A stretch of DNA of 47,310 bases from Candidatus Thalassarchaeum sp. (GTDB lineage: Archaea > Thermoplasmatota > Poseidoniia > Poseidoniales > Thalassarchaeaceae): contig JAKURM010000007.1 of the NCBI GenBank assembly GCA_022449945.1, forward strand, positions 1 to 47,310, read 5' to 3'. Below, in pieces: positions 1 to 10,000 of the stretch. The notes beneath the pieces were generated by a model. It worked only from the letters and a program-made list of their open reading frames with translations, had not been told where the DNA came from and did no database searches. The position numbers and the translations under genes are program-made. Each line of letters begins with the position of its first letter. The first letter of the stretch is position 1.

Positions 1-1394
1 CCATCGCCTGCTTGGAGGCTGGTCCTGGCCATTACGTGTCGACAGTGGGTGCTCACCACCATTCCCCCTGTTCTCCGGGTACCTACCAGATGCTATCTGG
101 GATGACATCCTGCTTCAACGCAGGCCCGGGATACCAGGCCCCATCCGCCGCATCAACCTCTCAGATGCCTTGCGAATCTGGGACTTACTCATCCTCCTCC
201 GGACAGCCGCTCTTTAGCGATTCATCTCCAGTGTACTACGTTTCGGAATCCATGATGACTTCCCAGTCCCCATGCCAGCCAGGGGAATACCAGACAGAAT
301 CGGGGCAGACTTCCTGCCTAACTGTCCAAGCCGGACATTATACTGATTCAGATGCATCTGCTGAGCAAAACCCATGCGAGCCAGGAACGTTCCAGCCCGA
401 GTCTGGGCAGACATCCTGCATAGCTGCTGATCCGGGGAGCTTCTCGTCCCTGGCTGGCTCGACTGGCCAGATGCCGTGCGCAGCAGGCTCATTCTCCTCG
501 GAACCAGGGCAGTCTGAGTGTACTCAGGCCGAACCGGGGAACTTCGTTGATTTGGACGGAGCAACCGGTCAGACGCCCTGTCCAAACGGAGCATATCAGT
601 CTGATACTGGCTCATCTGGATGCGAGCAGGCCCCAGAGGGGCAGGTGGTCAGCGCCGATGGCACATCTACATCACCATGCCCTGCAGGGAAGTACCAGCC
701 AGGAGACCAGCCTTCATGCTTACAAGCATCACCGGGGCACTTCGTAAGCGAGCCGGGGTCTTCAGAGCAGACTCCATGTGAGACTGGAAACTACCAACCA
801 GATGCAGGACAGACGGCATGCTTGGCAGCGAGCCCAGGTAACTTCGTCCCTTCCACTGGCTCCTCCAGCCAGACCGTATGCTCCAAGGGGACATTCCAGT
901 CTTCGGAGGGTCAAACCGGCTGTTCAGATGCCATGCCTGGGCACCATGTCCCGGAGGAGGGCGCCCTTTCCCAGAGTACATGCGGTGCCGGGACGTACCA
1001 ACCCGAGTCAGGTAGTGAGGGGTGCTTAGACGCCACTGCCGGTAACTTCGTCGGGCAGCCAGGATCTCCAGCCCAGACACCTTGCCAACCCGGATCTTTC
1101 CAACCACAATCTGGCATGTCTTGGTGCAAGAACGCAGAACCGGGTTACTTCGTTGACGAGACTGGCTCCACAAAGCAGACAAAGTGCCCATCCGGACAGG
1201 AGCAAGCGATGAGCGGACAGATCGAGTGCAACAAAATCGAGACGCCCCTATGGATGTCTATACTGATGTTTGGCATTCCCGCAGTGGTACTCGGGACCAT
1301 GGCCGTTCTATACATATCAAATTCCAGAAAGGGCAAGGGACGCACCAAAGATAGGTCATACATGTACGCAGAGGACATCAGCAAGAAGTCTTGA
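1..1394 (+). CDS. Cys-rich ephrin-receptor-like repeat surface protein, C-terminal membrane anchor (5' partial)
   Basis: The reading frame is open to the left edge, so the N-terminus lies outside the window; the first in-frame TTG at 12 is an internal Leu of a repeat. About twelve tandem units of roughly 32 residues follow the pattern PGxFVxxxGSxxQTPC-xxGxYQxxxGQxxC, with two Cys per unit, as in the GCC2/GCC3 or Ephrin_rec_like family of extracellular modules. The third unit from the left edge is degenerate: the Cys expected before it (after SGQPLF) is missing. After the repeats comes one hydrophobic segment (starting TPLWMSILMFGIP) and a basic tail of about 24 residues, so the repeats should face outside. 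Known: such repeats are extracellular and disulfide-bonded. Inferred: an adhesion or cell-surface role. Partner and function are not visible. Confidence 0.8.
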   Translation, partial: IACLEAGPGHYVSTVGAHHHSPCSPGTYQMLSGMTSCFNAGPGYQAPSAASTSQMPCESGTYSSSSGQPLFSDSSPVYYVSESMMTSQSPCQPGEYQTESGQTSCLTVQAGHYTDSDASAEQNPCEPGTFQPESGQTSCIAADPGSFSSLAGSTGQMPCAAGSFSSEPGQSECTQAEPGNFVDLDGATGQTPCPNGAYQSDTGSSGCEQAPEGQVVSADGTSTSPCPAGKYQPGDQPSCLQASPGHFVSEPGSSEQTPCETGNYQPDAGQTACLAASPGNFVPSTGSSSQTVCSKGTFQSSEGQTGCSDAMPGHHVPEEGALSQSTCGAGTYQPESGSEGCLDATAGNFVGQPGSPAQTPCQPGSFQPQSGMSWCKNAEPGYFVDETGSTKQTKCPSGQEQAMSGQIECNKIETPLWMSILMFGIPAVVLGTMAVLYISNSRKGKGRTKDRSYMYAEDISKKS

Positions 1395-1429
1395 TTCCAA
1401 CGCACTAGTTATGTGAAGCACGCAGTTGG

Positions 1430-2482
1430 GTGACCATGCGGGAATACCCCGGTGACCGGGTAGATCTTCGAAGTGACACAGTAACCCAGCCAACTCCGGC
1501 GATGAGGGAGGCGATGTCTCAAGCCACAGTCGGGGACGACGTGCTTGGGGACGATCCGACAGTGATCGAGTTGCAGGACCGAATGGCTGCGATGTTGGGC
1601 AAGGAATCTGCACTCTTCGTTCCATCGGGAACCATGTGCAATGCCACTGCGATAAGGGCCCAGACCGAACCGGGAGACGAGATTATTACTGAGGCACACA
1701 GTCACATATACATCTACGAGGGAGGGGGTTTTGCCGCCCTTTCAGGGGTCTCGGTTGCATTGGTGCCCGGAATGATGGGCATAATGGATCCAGCAGATGT
1801 GGCTAGGGCTGTACGAAAGGGAGATGGTAGTCTTGGGCACTTCCCAAATGGCTCCATGATTTGCGTCGAGAACACATCCAACAGGGGCGGGGGAACGTGC
1901 TATCCCTTGGAGACGATGGATGCGATAGCCGCAGTCGCCAGTGACAATTCCTGCACCTCTCACATAGACGGAGCCCGAATTTTCAATGCTTCAGTTGCAA
2001 CCGGGGTAGAAGCCTCCAGAATTGCCAGGGATTACGACTCGGTCTCCATCTGCCTTAGCAAGGGCCTGGGTGCTCCCGTGGGCAGTGTCTTGGTCGGGAC
2101 CAAGGAAATGATATACAGGGCGTATCGATGGAGGAAAATGTTCGGAGGGGGAATGCGCCAGGTAGGAGTCCTAGCCGCTGCAGGGCTTTTTGCACTTGAC
2201 AACAACATAGAGAGGCTGGGGGAGGACCACAGCCTGGCTAGGAAGCTTGCCGAGGCGATCGAAGCGATGCCCTCCTTCACAGTAGATTTGGATCAGGTTC
2301 AGACCAACATGGTGTACGTCGGATGCGAGGAGGGATCTGCAGACGACCTGGTCTCTCGCCTCTCGGAGAAAGGGGTCGACACTCTTACGATTGACGACTC
2401 ATCAATCAGAGCAGTCACACACCTGCACATCACCGATGAGGACATCGACAGGTCGATTGCTGCGTTCGAATCCTCCCAATGA
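1430..2482 (+). CDS. ltaE: Low-specificity L-threonine aldolase (PLP-dependent)
   Basis: The protein matches the threonine aldolase / beta-eliminating lyase family over its full length of 350 residues, the usual size. It cleaves L-threonine or L-allo-threonine to glycine and acetaldehyde. Visible hallmarks are the N-terminal block VDLRSDTVTQPTPAM, the PSGTMCN block near 65-71, HIDGARIFNA with the Asp (about 180) expected to hold the PLP ring nitrogen, and SICLSKGLGAP with the PLP lysine at about 211. The start is GTG at 1430, with an ATG two codons later at 1436 as an alternative. It lies 35 bases after the repeat protein and 39 before the next gene. It probably acts in the cytosol in glycine supply or threonine breakdown; no partner is adjacent. 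Confidence 0.93.
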   Translation: MTMREYPGDRVDLRSDTVTQPTPAMREAMSQATVGDDVLGDDPTVIELQDRMAAMLGKESALFVPSGTMCNATAIRAQTEPGDEIITEAHSHIYIYEGGGFAALSGVSVALVPGMMGIMDPADVARAVRKGDGSLGHFPNGSMICVENTSNRGGGTCYPLETMDAIAAVASDNSCTSHIDGARIFNASVATGVEASRIARDYDSVSICLSKGLGAPVGSVLVGTKEMIYRAYRWRKMFGGGMRQVGVLAAAGLFALDNNIERLGEDHSLARKLAEAIEAMPSFTVDLDQVQTNMVYVGCEEGSADDLVSRLSEKGVDTLTIDDSSIRAVTHLHITDEDIDRSIAAFESSQ

Positions 2483-2521
2483 CCCGTAAGCGTTCAATAA
2501 CAGCCCCACCTCGAATCACAT

Positions 2522-3445
2522 ATGAGGGCCGTTGGGGCACTGGCAATCACGTTGCTCTTGCTCCTTCCTGTGCAGGCCTCGGCTACTAGCGAGACACTGT
2601 GGGACGATGCTAGGATCGGGGTGGACGGAGGCACTATTGGGGGGATTTCCATTCACCTTACAGAGAATATGACTAATACGTCGGTTTCCAGCGGAATCGA
2701 TGCTCTTCCAGGAGTGGTAGAGGTCTATACTGCAACATGGTGCATGAACTGCGTGACCTCTGAGGCAGCACTTGACGAAGCCATAGGTGACGACGAAATT
2801 ACACGGATCCACTATCACCGCCACAAGTTCGAGACAATGGACCCATTCGGAAGCAACTCAACCGAGGAGAGATGGGAGTCTAGCTATGGGACAGCTTCAA
2901 CCAACATCGGGGGGCTTTCTCGCCTAGCGCCAGCGACTGTTTTTGATGGAGAGAGGATATACATGGGTACCAATCCCAAGTCGGACAGTCTGCAAACAGA
3001 CTACTCCACCTCTCTAGCATTTGGATCAAGCCATCCCTTCGAAGATTCGGGGATTCTAACTTTTGGTGTGGAAGAATCAGGAAATGCACTCAATTTCCAT
3101 TGGGATTTTGATCTTGGAGAGCACTCCCTTTCTAGGGAGGCGAACATCGAGGCATGGGTCCTCTTCATCGAGGACAATGCACACTACCCAGAGGGGTCTA
3201 ACGGTGTTGAAAACTATGGGCATGTCTTGCACGAGGCCGTTCTGCTCCCATTCGAGGGGAACTCCATGGAAATCCAAGCCCCATCTCCTTGGGACGGAGA
3301 AGACATGTCCGCTGTCCTTGTTATAGACTGGGAGATCATTGAGCCCGAGTCAGACATGTGGAATGCTCTTCCATCGCCAGGGGTCTCTACATTGCTGTGC
3401 ATGTTGGCTGCTTTGGTGCCTCGCCGCCATGCTCCTTCTTGTTGA
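2522..3445 (+). CDS. Secreted thioredoxin-fold protein with C-terminal sorting-type tail
   Basis: A signal peptide is clear (residues 1-22, hydrophobic core ALAITLLLLLPVQASA). A thioredoxin-like active site TATWCMNC follows at about 71-77 (Cys 74 and Cys 77), in the usual beta-strand context VVEVYTATWC. The middle is acidic and hypothetical. The C-terminus has a short SPG motif, a hydrophobic stretch and a basic end (PSPGVSTLLCMLAALVPRR), resembling tripartite sorting signals of the PGF-CTERM kind. Inferred role: an extracytoplasmic disulfide oxidoreductase or redox protein held at the surface. Start ATG 2522 lies 39 bases after the aldolase stop; a weak AT-rich box (TTCAATAAC) about 25 bases upstream fits a leaderless mRNA. 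Substrate unknown. Confidence 0.7.
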   Translation: MRAVGALAITLLLLLPVQASATSETLWDDARIGVDGGTIGGISIHLTENMTNTSVSSGIDALPGVVEVYTATWCMNCVTSEAALDEAIGDDEITRIHYHRHKFETMDPFGSNSTEERWESSYGTASTNIGGLSRLAPATVFDGERIYMGTNPKSDSLQTDYSTSLAFGSSHPFEDSGILTFGVEESGNALNFHWDFDLGEHSLSREANIEAWVLFIEDNAHYPEGSNGVENYGHVLHEAVLLPFEGNSMEIQAPSPWDGEDMSAVLVIDWEIIEPESDMWNALPSPGVSTLLCMLAALVPRRHAPSC

Positions 3446-3469
3446 AAATCCATAGGATTTTGAGTTGGG

Positions 3470-6400
3470 TTGAATAACCCCCGTCGTGCATGGCGTATGC
3501 TCGGAGATGGCTTGGTGACGTCCATGGGATATTCTGTAACCAATGAGGAAACCAACCCAGGGAGGCTGCCGAGGTGGTTGCATGAGCACATTAGGGCACA
3601 AGCGCTGAACCCCAGTGTGTCTGTGAGTGGCTCTCCGGGGAGAATCATGGTGATATACCCAAACGAGGGATCCCGCAGAGAGGCATTGTCCGATCTGGGC
3701 CTTAGTGGGGCTGTAGATACGACCCTTCACCATACACTCGACTCACTAACAGCCTCCCTATTGGCCGATTTCAGACTACCTAGGGTAATTCCCAGAGATG
3801 GCCCGTATGAGATTATCCTGCATTCGGAGTGTAGCAGAGAATCGGCAAATCTGGGATTCCCGATGATCAATCCTCTTCCTGAGATGAATTGGGGAATGGG
3901 AAAGACCCGTGCCTTAGCAGATCTTCATGCCATACTCTCCAGGGAACTAGCACTCGAGAGTTGGGATGGACCCGGAATGCCCACTTTCAGAAGCATTATC
4001 CTTAGGCTTGAGAGGAAGCTTGGAGGAACTCATCCCGACAGGGTAGTGCTTAGGATAATTAACGAGCTAAAGGAGGGAAAGGAGCCTTTCAGCATATCTG
4101 ATATCGATGGTATTGTCCTATTGGATCACGCTCCCGGAATGTGCAAATCTCATTCTGAGATGCTATTGCAGATTTCCCGACATAGGCCAATTCACCAACT
4201 GTCTTATCCGGGAAATTTCCGTCTCGGTCATCATGGCCACCTGTTGGTCGACGAGCACCCAATTACCAACCTCGACGAACTCCCCGAATGGATTACCCGT
4301 TTGCATAGGGGCGATGAACAACATGGCACCAATGTGAGAAGGATACTTCTCCGGAGAGAGGAGCATTCCTTCGACGCTGCCATCAGGCTAACCCAAGAAA
4401 GACTACTTGAAGATCCCGAAGCTACAGTAATGATTGTCGATCCAGCAATCGACGAAAATAGAATAAAGTGGGAGAGATTGCTTTCCGAGCTTGGAATTCT
4501 TATTCCTCGTTCCAGACGAAACCTGACCTCTGACACTAACGCCCATTGGACGCTCTTTCTAGCAAATCTCCCTTATGGCCCCGACTCTTTCTCACTCGAG
4601 TCCCTGAGGGCACTTTCTCTGCAGCAAGCCATTTCACCTTTCGAACTCATCCCGGAGCACCCATCAGACAGATCTTTGAGTCCCATGGCGGACTCTGAAC
4701 TATTGACCAAACTTGCAAGGGACGAACATGTTCTCGGTGGTCCCGGGGCTCTTTCAAGATGGCTTTCAACAATGTCAAGACCCCCCTCTGAGGAAAAGAA
4801 TGCTTCAGCGAAAGAATGCACTCAGTGGTGGTTGCTTTGCATCGCCAACTCGCTAAAGCCTCTATTGCGTCCAGAAGACAGAAAGGCACTGGAAGAAGAC
4901 TCAGCTTCAATTGGCTGCGCATCTGGAAATAGACTGCCACTTCCAGAGTCACCACCTGATGGAGACAAATGGCTTCTGAACACACTAGCTTCATTCGATA
5001 TTTCCTCTAAGATGGAAAATCTCGATGGAGAATCTGCCTCTCCAGCGTCAGTTATTCAGACAATTTGGAGAGTTCATTCAAGTCTCAGAGAGATGCAGGA
5101 TAGGTCAGGTCAGAAAGCCCCAGTAGGCGGCCAAGATTGGGTTGCAGAATTCACTTCCCTTTGCCTCCAGTCCTCCATAAGGGGAAACGGAACCGGGGCA
5201 AGTGGCAGGGTACGCGTGACGGGGCCTAGCGAGGCACTAGGTTGTAACTCCGATCTAACCATCCTATCGAATCTATCTTCTTCATCATGGAACCTCAGAG
5301 TCCCAAAATTTCCCTTTATTGGAGACGAAGAGCGATACTCAATGGACATCCTGAGGCCAGATGGCCCTATTCGTGATGCACGGCATCATCTCAATCACCT
5401 ACTAAATTCGGCATCGGAGGTCATCGTCCTAGATCCGGCTCTTGACGAAACCCGGCCTCCGGCCGCTCCCATCAGAGAGTGGGCTAGCTTGTTTGATCCG
5501 GATGGAACCTTGTCAGAGAACAACCCTACTGGTGGCAGACCGTCCTCTCCCAGGGACTTTCGCCAGTTTGACGGGAACCGAATTAGGAATAATCAGCCTC
5601 CTTCACGCCCTCCAATCAATCCTAGTGCAGTGTCGATTGGTCTAGACTTCGAGATGCAAGAAGACCGCCAAAGACGGCAGCCTTGCATATCGGACGATGA
5701 TGGGTACCTCCCCTCATCGGCTACACCCCATGTCCTCTCGTTCGAGAGGACCAGCCTCAATGCAAGAACTCCCGAGGGAGTGGCCGAGCCAAGAAATAAT
5801 CCAAGATGGCCAGTAATAGGTGGGGTCAATCATGCAGGCAAGAATTCTCCAACTATAGACCCGAGGCCATTCTCGCCTGCTCCCACTGGGTCATTGGTAA
5901 GTGACTCCAGACACGGTCACTCAGAAGGAGCAGAGCAGAACGTTCGTGTCTGGTCGCCTACCAGACTCCAGAAATGGCTAGAGTGCCCTAGAAGCGGATG
6001 GCTATCCAGAGGCCTGATGGCAGGTAATGAGGAGTTGATTGGAGAGGAAATTGATAGCAGAACACAGGGCAACTTACTACATCTAATTCATCACGACATC
6101 CTATCACGAGTACTAGGGATCCCCATGGGGGGAGAGAGGGATTTATCGAGCGTTGAGAAAATCCCCAGCATCTCTCGTTCCGGAATAAACGAGGGCGAAC
6201 TAATGCAGTTCGCGTTGGAGTCACTGGATTCCAGGGCTCCTTGGCTGGAGCGTACAGATGCCGTGGCAACTCACAGTCTTCGTTCGCTGACAGGGATGGA
6301 TCTCAATCAGTGGGGGGGTTGGCTGGCCGAACCGACTCCGCTACCTGCGTGTGGTCGGATAGGTACGATTGTCTCATCCGAATCGTCATGTGCCGACTCC

Positions 6401-7087
6401 TCGCCGATATCGCTAGAGTGGAGTACCGATAACTTCCATGAAGATGGGGTGGAAATTTCTCTCTCTCCGGAGTTCACCAACGGAGAAAAAATCCAACCAA
6501 TCAATGTCCGGGGTTTCATAGATAGAGTTGACCTTCTTCCGTTCGATGACCTGGCCCAGAATTGGCTAGATGAAGGTGGCGACCTAAGTGTAGCCCCGAT
6601 TAGGATACAAGGCTCAGGCTGGAAACCAAGGCGAATTATTGCTATCAGGGACTTGAAGACCACTGACACTGGATATTCATCGAGGAGGCACCTTAAGGGA
6701 TTGCTCGAGGAGCTCCAACTTGCCATTTATGCCAGGGCCTGGGAGGTATCCCATCCAGGTGATCTAGTGTTAGCAGCGGGGATTTCTCTCTTTGGCCATC
6801 ATTCTGAGCACCGTTTGGAGATATCTTGCAACTACTCTGAGAGACTACCACAGCTCCGTCTTGGAACTAGGACTTCCATCACCTCAAGGCTCCATAGGTT
6901 CTCGGACGAAAACCCATCTTCCACAAGTGACCATTTCAGAGCCTGGATGGCTCATCGAATTTCCGTTGCACTGAGGGTAGCAGCACAAGCATCCTCGGGC
7001 AGAGTCCATCCAACTCCCTCTCCCGGAGTTTGCCGGTACTGTTCGGTTAGCAAGACCTGCCATGTCATGAAACGGGGTGACTTCTGA
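3470..7087 (+). CDS. AddB-like helicase-nuclease subunit with Fe-S type PD-(D/E)XK nuclease domain
   Basis: 1205 residues, in the size range of AddB. The C-terminal 380 residues hold a RecB-family nuclease: SPTRLQKWLECP with Cys 839, a Gly/His block (QGNLLHLIHHDIL), GFIDRVDLLPF, RDLKTTDTG with Asp 1061 and Lys 1063, then LEELQLAIYARAW, and finally Cys 1188, 1191 and 1197. One early plus three late Cys is the pattern that holds a 4Fe-4S cluster in AddB and Dna2-type nucleases. The N-terminal part is divergent with no canonical Walker A, as in AddB-type subunits that have lost helicase activity. A Ser/Pro-rich low-complexity stretch (about 690-820) precedes the nuclease. The stop overlaps the AddA-like start by one base, so the pair is translationally coupled. 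Expected role: processing of double-strand DNA ends. Start TTG 3470; ATG 3497 is the main alternative. Confidence 0.72.
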   Translation: MNNPRRAWRMLGDGLVTSMGYSVTNEETNPGRLPRWLHEHIRAQALNPSVSVSGSPGRIMVIYPNEGSRREALSDLGLSGAVDTTLHHTLDSLTASLLADFRLPRVIPRDGPYEIILHSECSRESANLGFPMINPLPEMNWGMGKTRALADLHAILSRELALESWDGPGMPTFRSIILRLERKLGGTHPDRVVLRIINELKEGKEPFSISDIDGIVLLDHAPGMCKSHSEMLLQISRHRPIHQLSYPGNFRLGHHGHLLVDEHPITNLDELPEWITRLHRGDEQHGTNVRRILLRREEHSFDAAIRLTQERLLEDPEATVMIVDPAIDENRIKWERLLSELGILIPRSRRNLTSDTNAHWTLFLANLPYGPDSFSLESLRALSLQQAISPFELIPEHPSDRSLSPMADSELLTKLARDEHVLGGPGALSRWLSTMSRPPSEEKNASAKECTQWWLLCIANSLKPLLRPEDRKALEEDSASIGCASGNRLPLPESPPDGDKWLLNTLASFDISSKMENLDGESASPASVIQTIWRVHSSLREMQDRSGQKAPVGGQDWVAEFTSLCLQSSIRGNGTGASGRVRVTGPSEALGCNSDLTILSNLSSSSWNLRVPKFPFIGDEERYSMDILRPDGPIRDARHHLNHLLNSASEVIVLDPALDETRPPAAPIREWASLFDPDGTLSENNPTGGRPSSPRDFRQFDGNRIRNNQPPSRPPINPSAVSIGLDFEMQEDRQRRQPCISDDDGYLPSSATPHVLSFERTSLNARTPEGVAEPRNNPRWPVIGGVNHAGKNSPTIDPRPFSPAPTGSLVSDSRHGHSEGAEQNVRVWSPTRLQKWLECPRSGWLSRGLMAGNEELIGEEIDSRTQGNLLHLIHHDILSRVLGIPMGGERDLSSVEKIPSISRSGINEGELMQFALESLDSRAPWLERTDAVATHSLRSLTGMDLNQWGGWLAEPTPLPACGRIGTIVSSESSCADSSPISLEWSTDNFHEDGVEISLSPEFTNGEKIQPINVRGFIDRVDLLPFDDLAQNWLDEGGDLSVAPIRIQGSGWKPRRIIAIRDLKTTDTGYSSRRHLKGLLEELQLAIYARAWEVSHPGDLVLAAGISLFGHHSEHRLEISCNYSERLPQLRLGTRTSITSRLHRFSDENPSSTSDHFRAWMAHRISVALRVAAQASSGRVHPTPSPGVCRYCSVSKTCHVMKRGDF

Positions 7088-10000
7088 TGAGACTGAACAC
7101 TGCTCAGCGATTGGCCTTAAATTTAGACTCCCATATCGTTATCGATGCTGGAGCAGGTACAGGAAAAACCAGCACGATTGTCGATCGGGTGATTGAGCAC
7201 TACCTTTCCGAAGATCAGAGAGCTACCAGGCTTCTTCCAAAACCAACTCGTCCCGCCAGACTGACGTCTGGAATGATATCATCTCCTCCATCAGAACGGA
7301 TCGACCTTCGAGAATGGGGTGGATTGCTTCCGGGAGAGGTTGTACTCCTGACTTTTACCAACAGAGCTGCAGATGAGATGAGGGATCGGCTCCGTAAGGC
7401 AATCTCCCGATTGAAACCCGGGCCATTGGGGGATGATGGTAAAAGTAGGACAGATCCAAGGATAAGGAATCAAGGATTTATTGAACAGCTCCTCACCCTA
7501 TTGGAGGATGCGCCAATAGGAACCATTGACTCATTCTTGAGTCAACTGGTTTCTCCGTTCAGGGGAAAACTTGGCGATGCTCTGAGCAGGGAAAACGTAA
7601 CTGATGCTGGAAGGAACATGCTAGTCGACTCTGCGCTCAGGACACTTTGGAGACTTCCTAGCGCCAAATCTAGAATTGGAGATGCAGTAGACTCTGGAAT
7701 TCCTGCACAGATTGCCACAGATGTCCTTTCCGCAAGAGATAGAGTTTCACGAAGCTACTCTGGAAGTAGAGCCGCTTCTAGGGTACTTCGAGGCCTTGCT
7801 TCGAAGTCGGTGTTCATCGATGAGGCTGCTAGGAAGATAATGAAGGAAGATGGGGCCGTAGATCCAGATCTACTGATGTCGCAGCTATTGGAATCAGCAG
7901 ATGAGCAACAGGTCAAGAAGCAAGCCGAAAGATTGCATAGTATAGTATCCAATATTTGTCAGATTTTCAAGGATCACATACAGTCTCCGTCTTCAGTTGG
8001 ATGGCCAGCCATCTCCAGGATGTCTTGCTTAGACGATTTAGATAGAAGCGGTCCGCCGATGGAATTGTGGGACAAGCTCCGATGGATGGGGCACGTATTG
8101 ATTTGTACGGTCTCAAAATCGACTCTGATGAGCAAGAAAATGACATTTTTCCCCCGAAACCAATTCCCCTCCGACGACTGGGTTCCAGGTGTCGATAGTT
8201 ACTCAAAGATATCCGACAAGAACACCAAGGAGAACTTCCTAATACTGCTCAAAGAGCAAATCTCCTCATTTGGTGAAATTTGGTCTGGAGAGACTGGTCG
8301 AATACTGCTGCACTTCGTTCGTGCCTCAATCACTCTAGAAAACTCGAAACCACCAGGGACATCTGACGACTGGGAGCCACCAAGCATCCCATTACCACTC
8401 TCCCTACCCGAGAGGCTAGACAATCCAAGAGGGAAATATCACTTCACACTAGAAGCAGAGGTCAGGAACCTGGGTGACCTTCACCTACTGCACCTAGGAT
8501 TCCAGGGCATCCTGAAGCGACTCAAGGATCGCGACGAGGTCCACGACTTCGACGATGTGCAGAAATTGGCTGGGGACCTGCTTCTGGCAAATTGCCCAGA
8601 AACATGCAGGCCGTTCTATCACCCTTCAATTCAGGTTGCCCTGGACTCTTTGGGAGAGAGGCCTTGGAGGGACGACCACATTTTCCGGGCTTTCGAGGCC
8701 CTCTCTATTCTAGAAGAAGACCCAGTCTCTTCCGGAGCATCGGCATCATTGCTGGGGGCAATTAGGTCAGATCTCGAAGGAAGGTACAAGCTTCTCCGTG
8801 AAATTAGACGTAGGTACAGGGCATTCATTATCGACGAAGCCCAAGACAACTCGCCCCTCCAGTGGAGAATCCTCTCACGTCTGTGGGGCCCAAGGGAGAT
8901 CGGTGAGGAAGAGCCCCCAGTTCCTGATACTCCTTGGCAGCCGACAGTATGCTATGTGGGGGACGTCAAGCAGAGCATTTACGCCTTCAGGCAGGCTGAG
9001 GTCACCGGTTTCGTTGAATTCGCACAGACACTGAGAAGAATAAACACACATGAACTCAACAGTGTCGGTGAGCTGACAAGGCATCCTGCTCTTAGAAGAG
9101 AATCCCATAGCAGAGACCCAAGGAATGACCACTCGATCACAATCGCCAAGGCATCTGAACACATGGAAAAGGGAGGCCGCGATCTCGTCTCTTGGATTCC
9201 CTTCGACTCGACTGATAGGGAACTTCCCGCGCCAGGAAGTGCTGAGGTACAGGACAGAAAAGAAGGAATGATTTCTCTTCAGGTAAACTACCGGACCGAG
9301 GGAGGGCTACTTGGGATAATGAACGAGTGGTGGGAGGACGTATTCTCCGACAGGCACCATCTCCTGGTAAACGGGGACTTCTACGCCTCGCCACAGACGC
9401 TTTTCCCATCTCCTGATAAACGTGGCAATCCTGGCTCAGTTGAGTGGATTTGCCCAATCGACACCCCTGGAGATGACAATCCCCCAACCGACATGGGAAT
9501 TCACCTGGACCCATTTGGACCAGGAGAGAAAGATCGTCTGGAAAGGCAGGCAATGCTCATTGCGTTGAGGGTCAAGAGCCTACTAGAGGCAACTCCCGTA
9601 CGTGCACTTTCATCAAACGGAGACTGGCATCATTCAGAACAACAGGAGCCAATCAAACCTAGCGATATCTTGATTCTTCTTCCTAACAGGGTGAAAATTA
9701 GAGACATCGTTGTCAGACATCTGCACGATAGGGGGGTGTCGACCCAGGTCGATATAGAGGGGGATATCCTAGAGAGACCTACATCCAGTGCTCTTGAGGG
9801 TCTGTTGCAACTAGTTGCAAGACCTACATCCAGGCACAATGCAGCATGGGTCGCCCGCTCGTGCCTTATTGGTATGGACGACGGGCAACTACAGACCTTC
9901 CTAGAATCATCCAAGAAGGGTGCAAACCTGTTGCTCGAACTTTCGGAAAAAAGCCCTTCAGAACGCCAGAGGTCACTCGCAAAGAGGTGGCACCAATTAT

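Noticed and set aside
12-14. TTG at 12 as the start of the repeat protein
   Set aside because: The frame is open to the window edge and the residues before it (IAC) continue the repeat pattern, so the gene begins upstream.
3887-3913. GMGKT in the AddB-like protein (about residues 142-146) as a Walker A site
   Set aside because: The preceding residues do not fit the P-loop, the position is wrong for an SF1 helicase, and other helicase motifs are missing.
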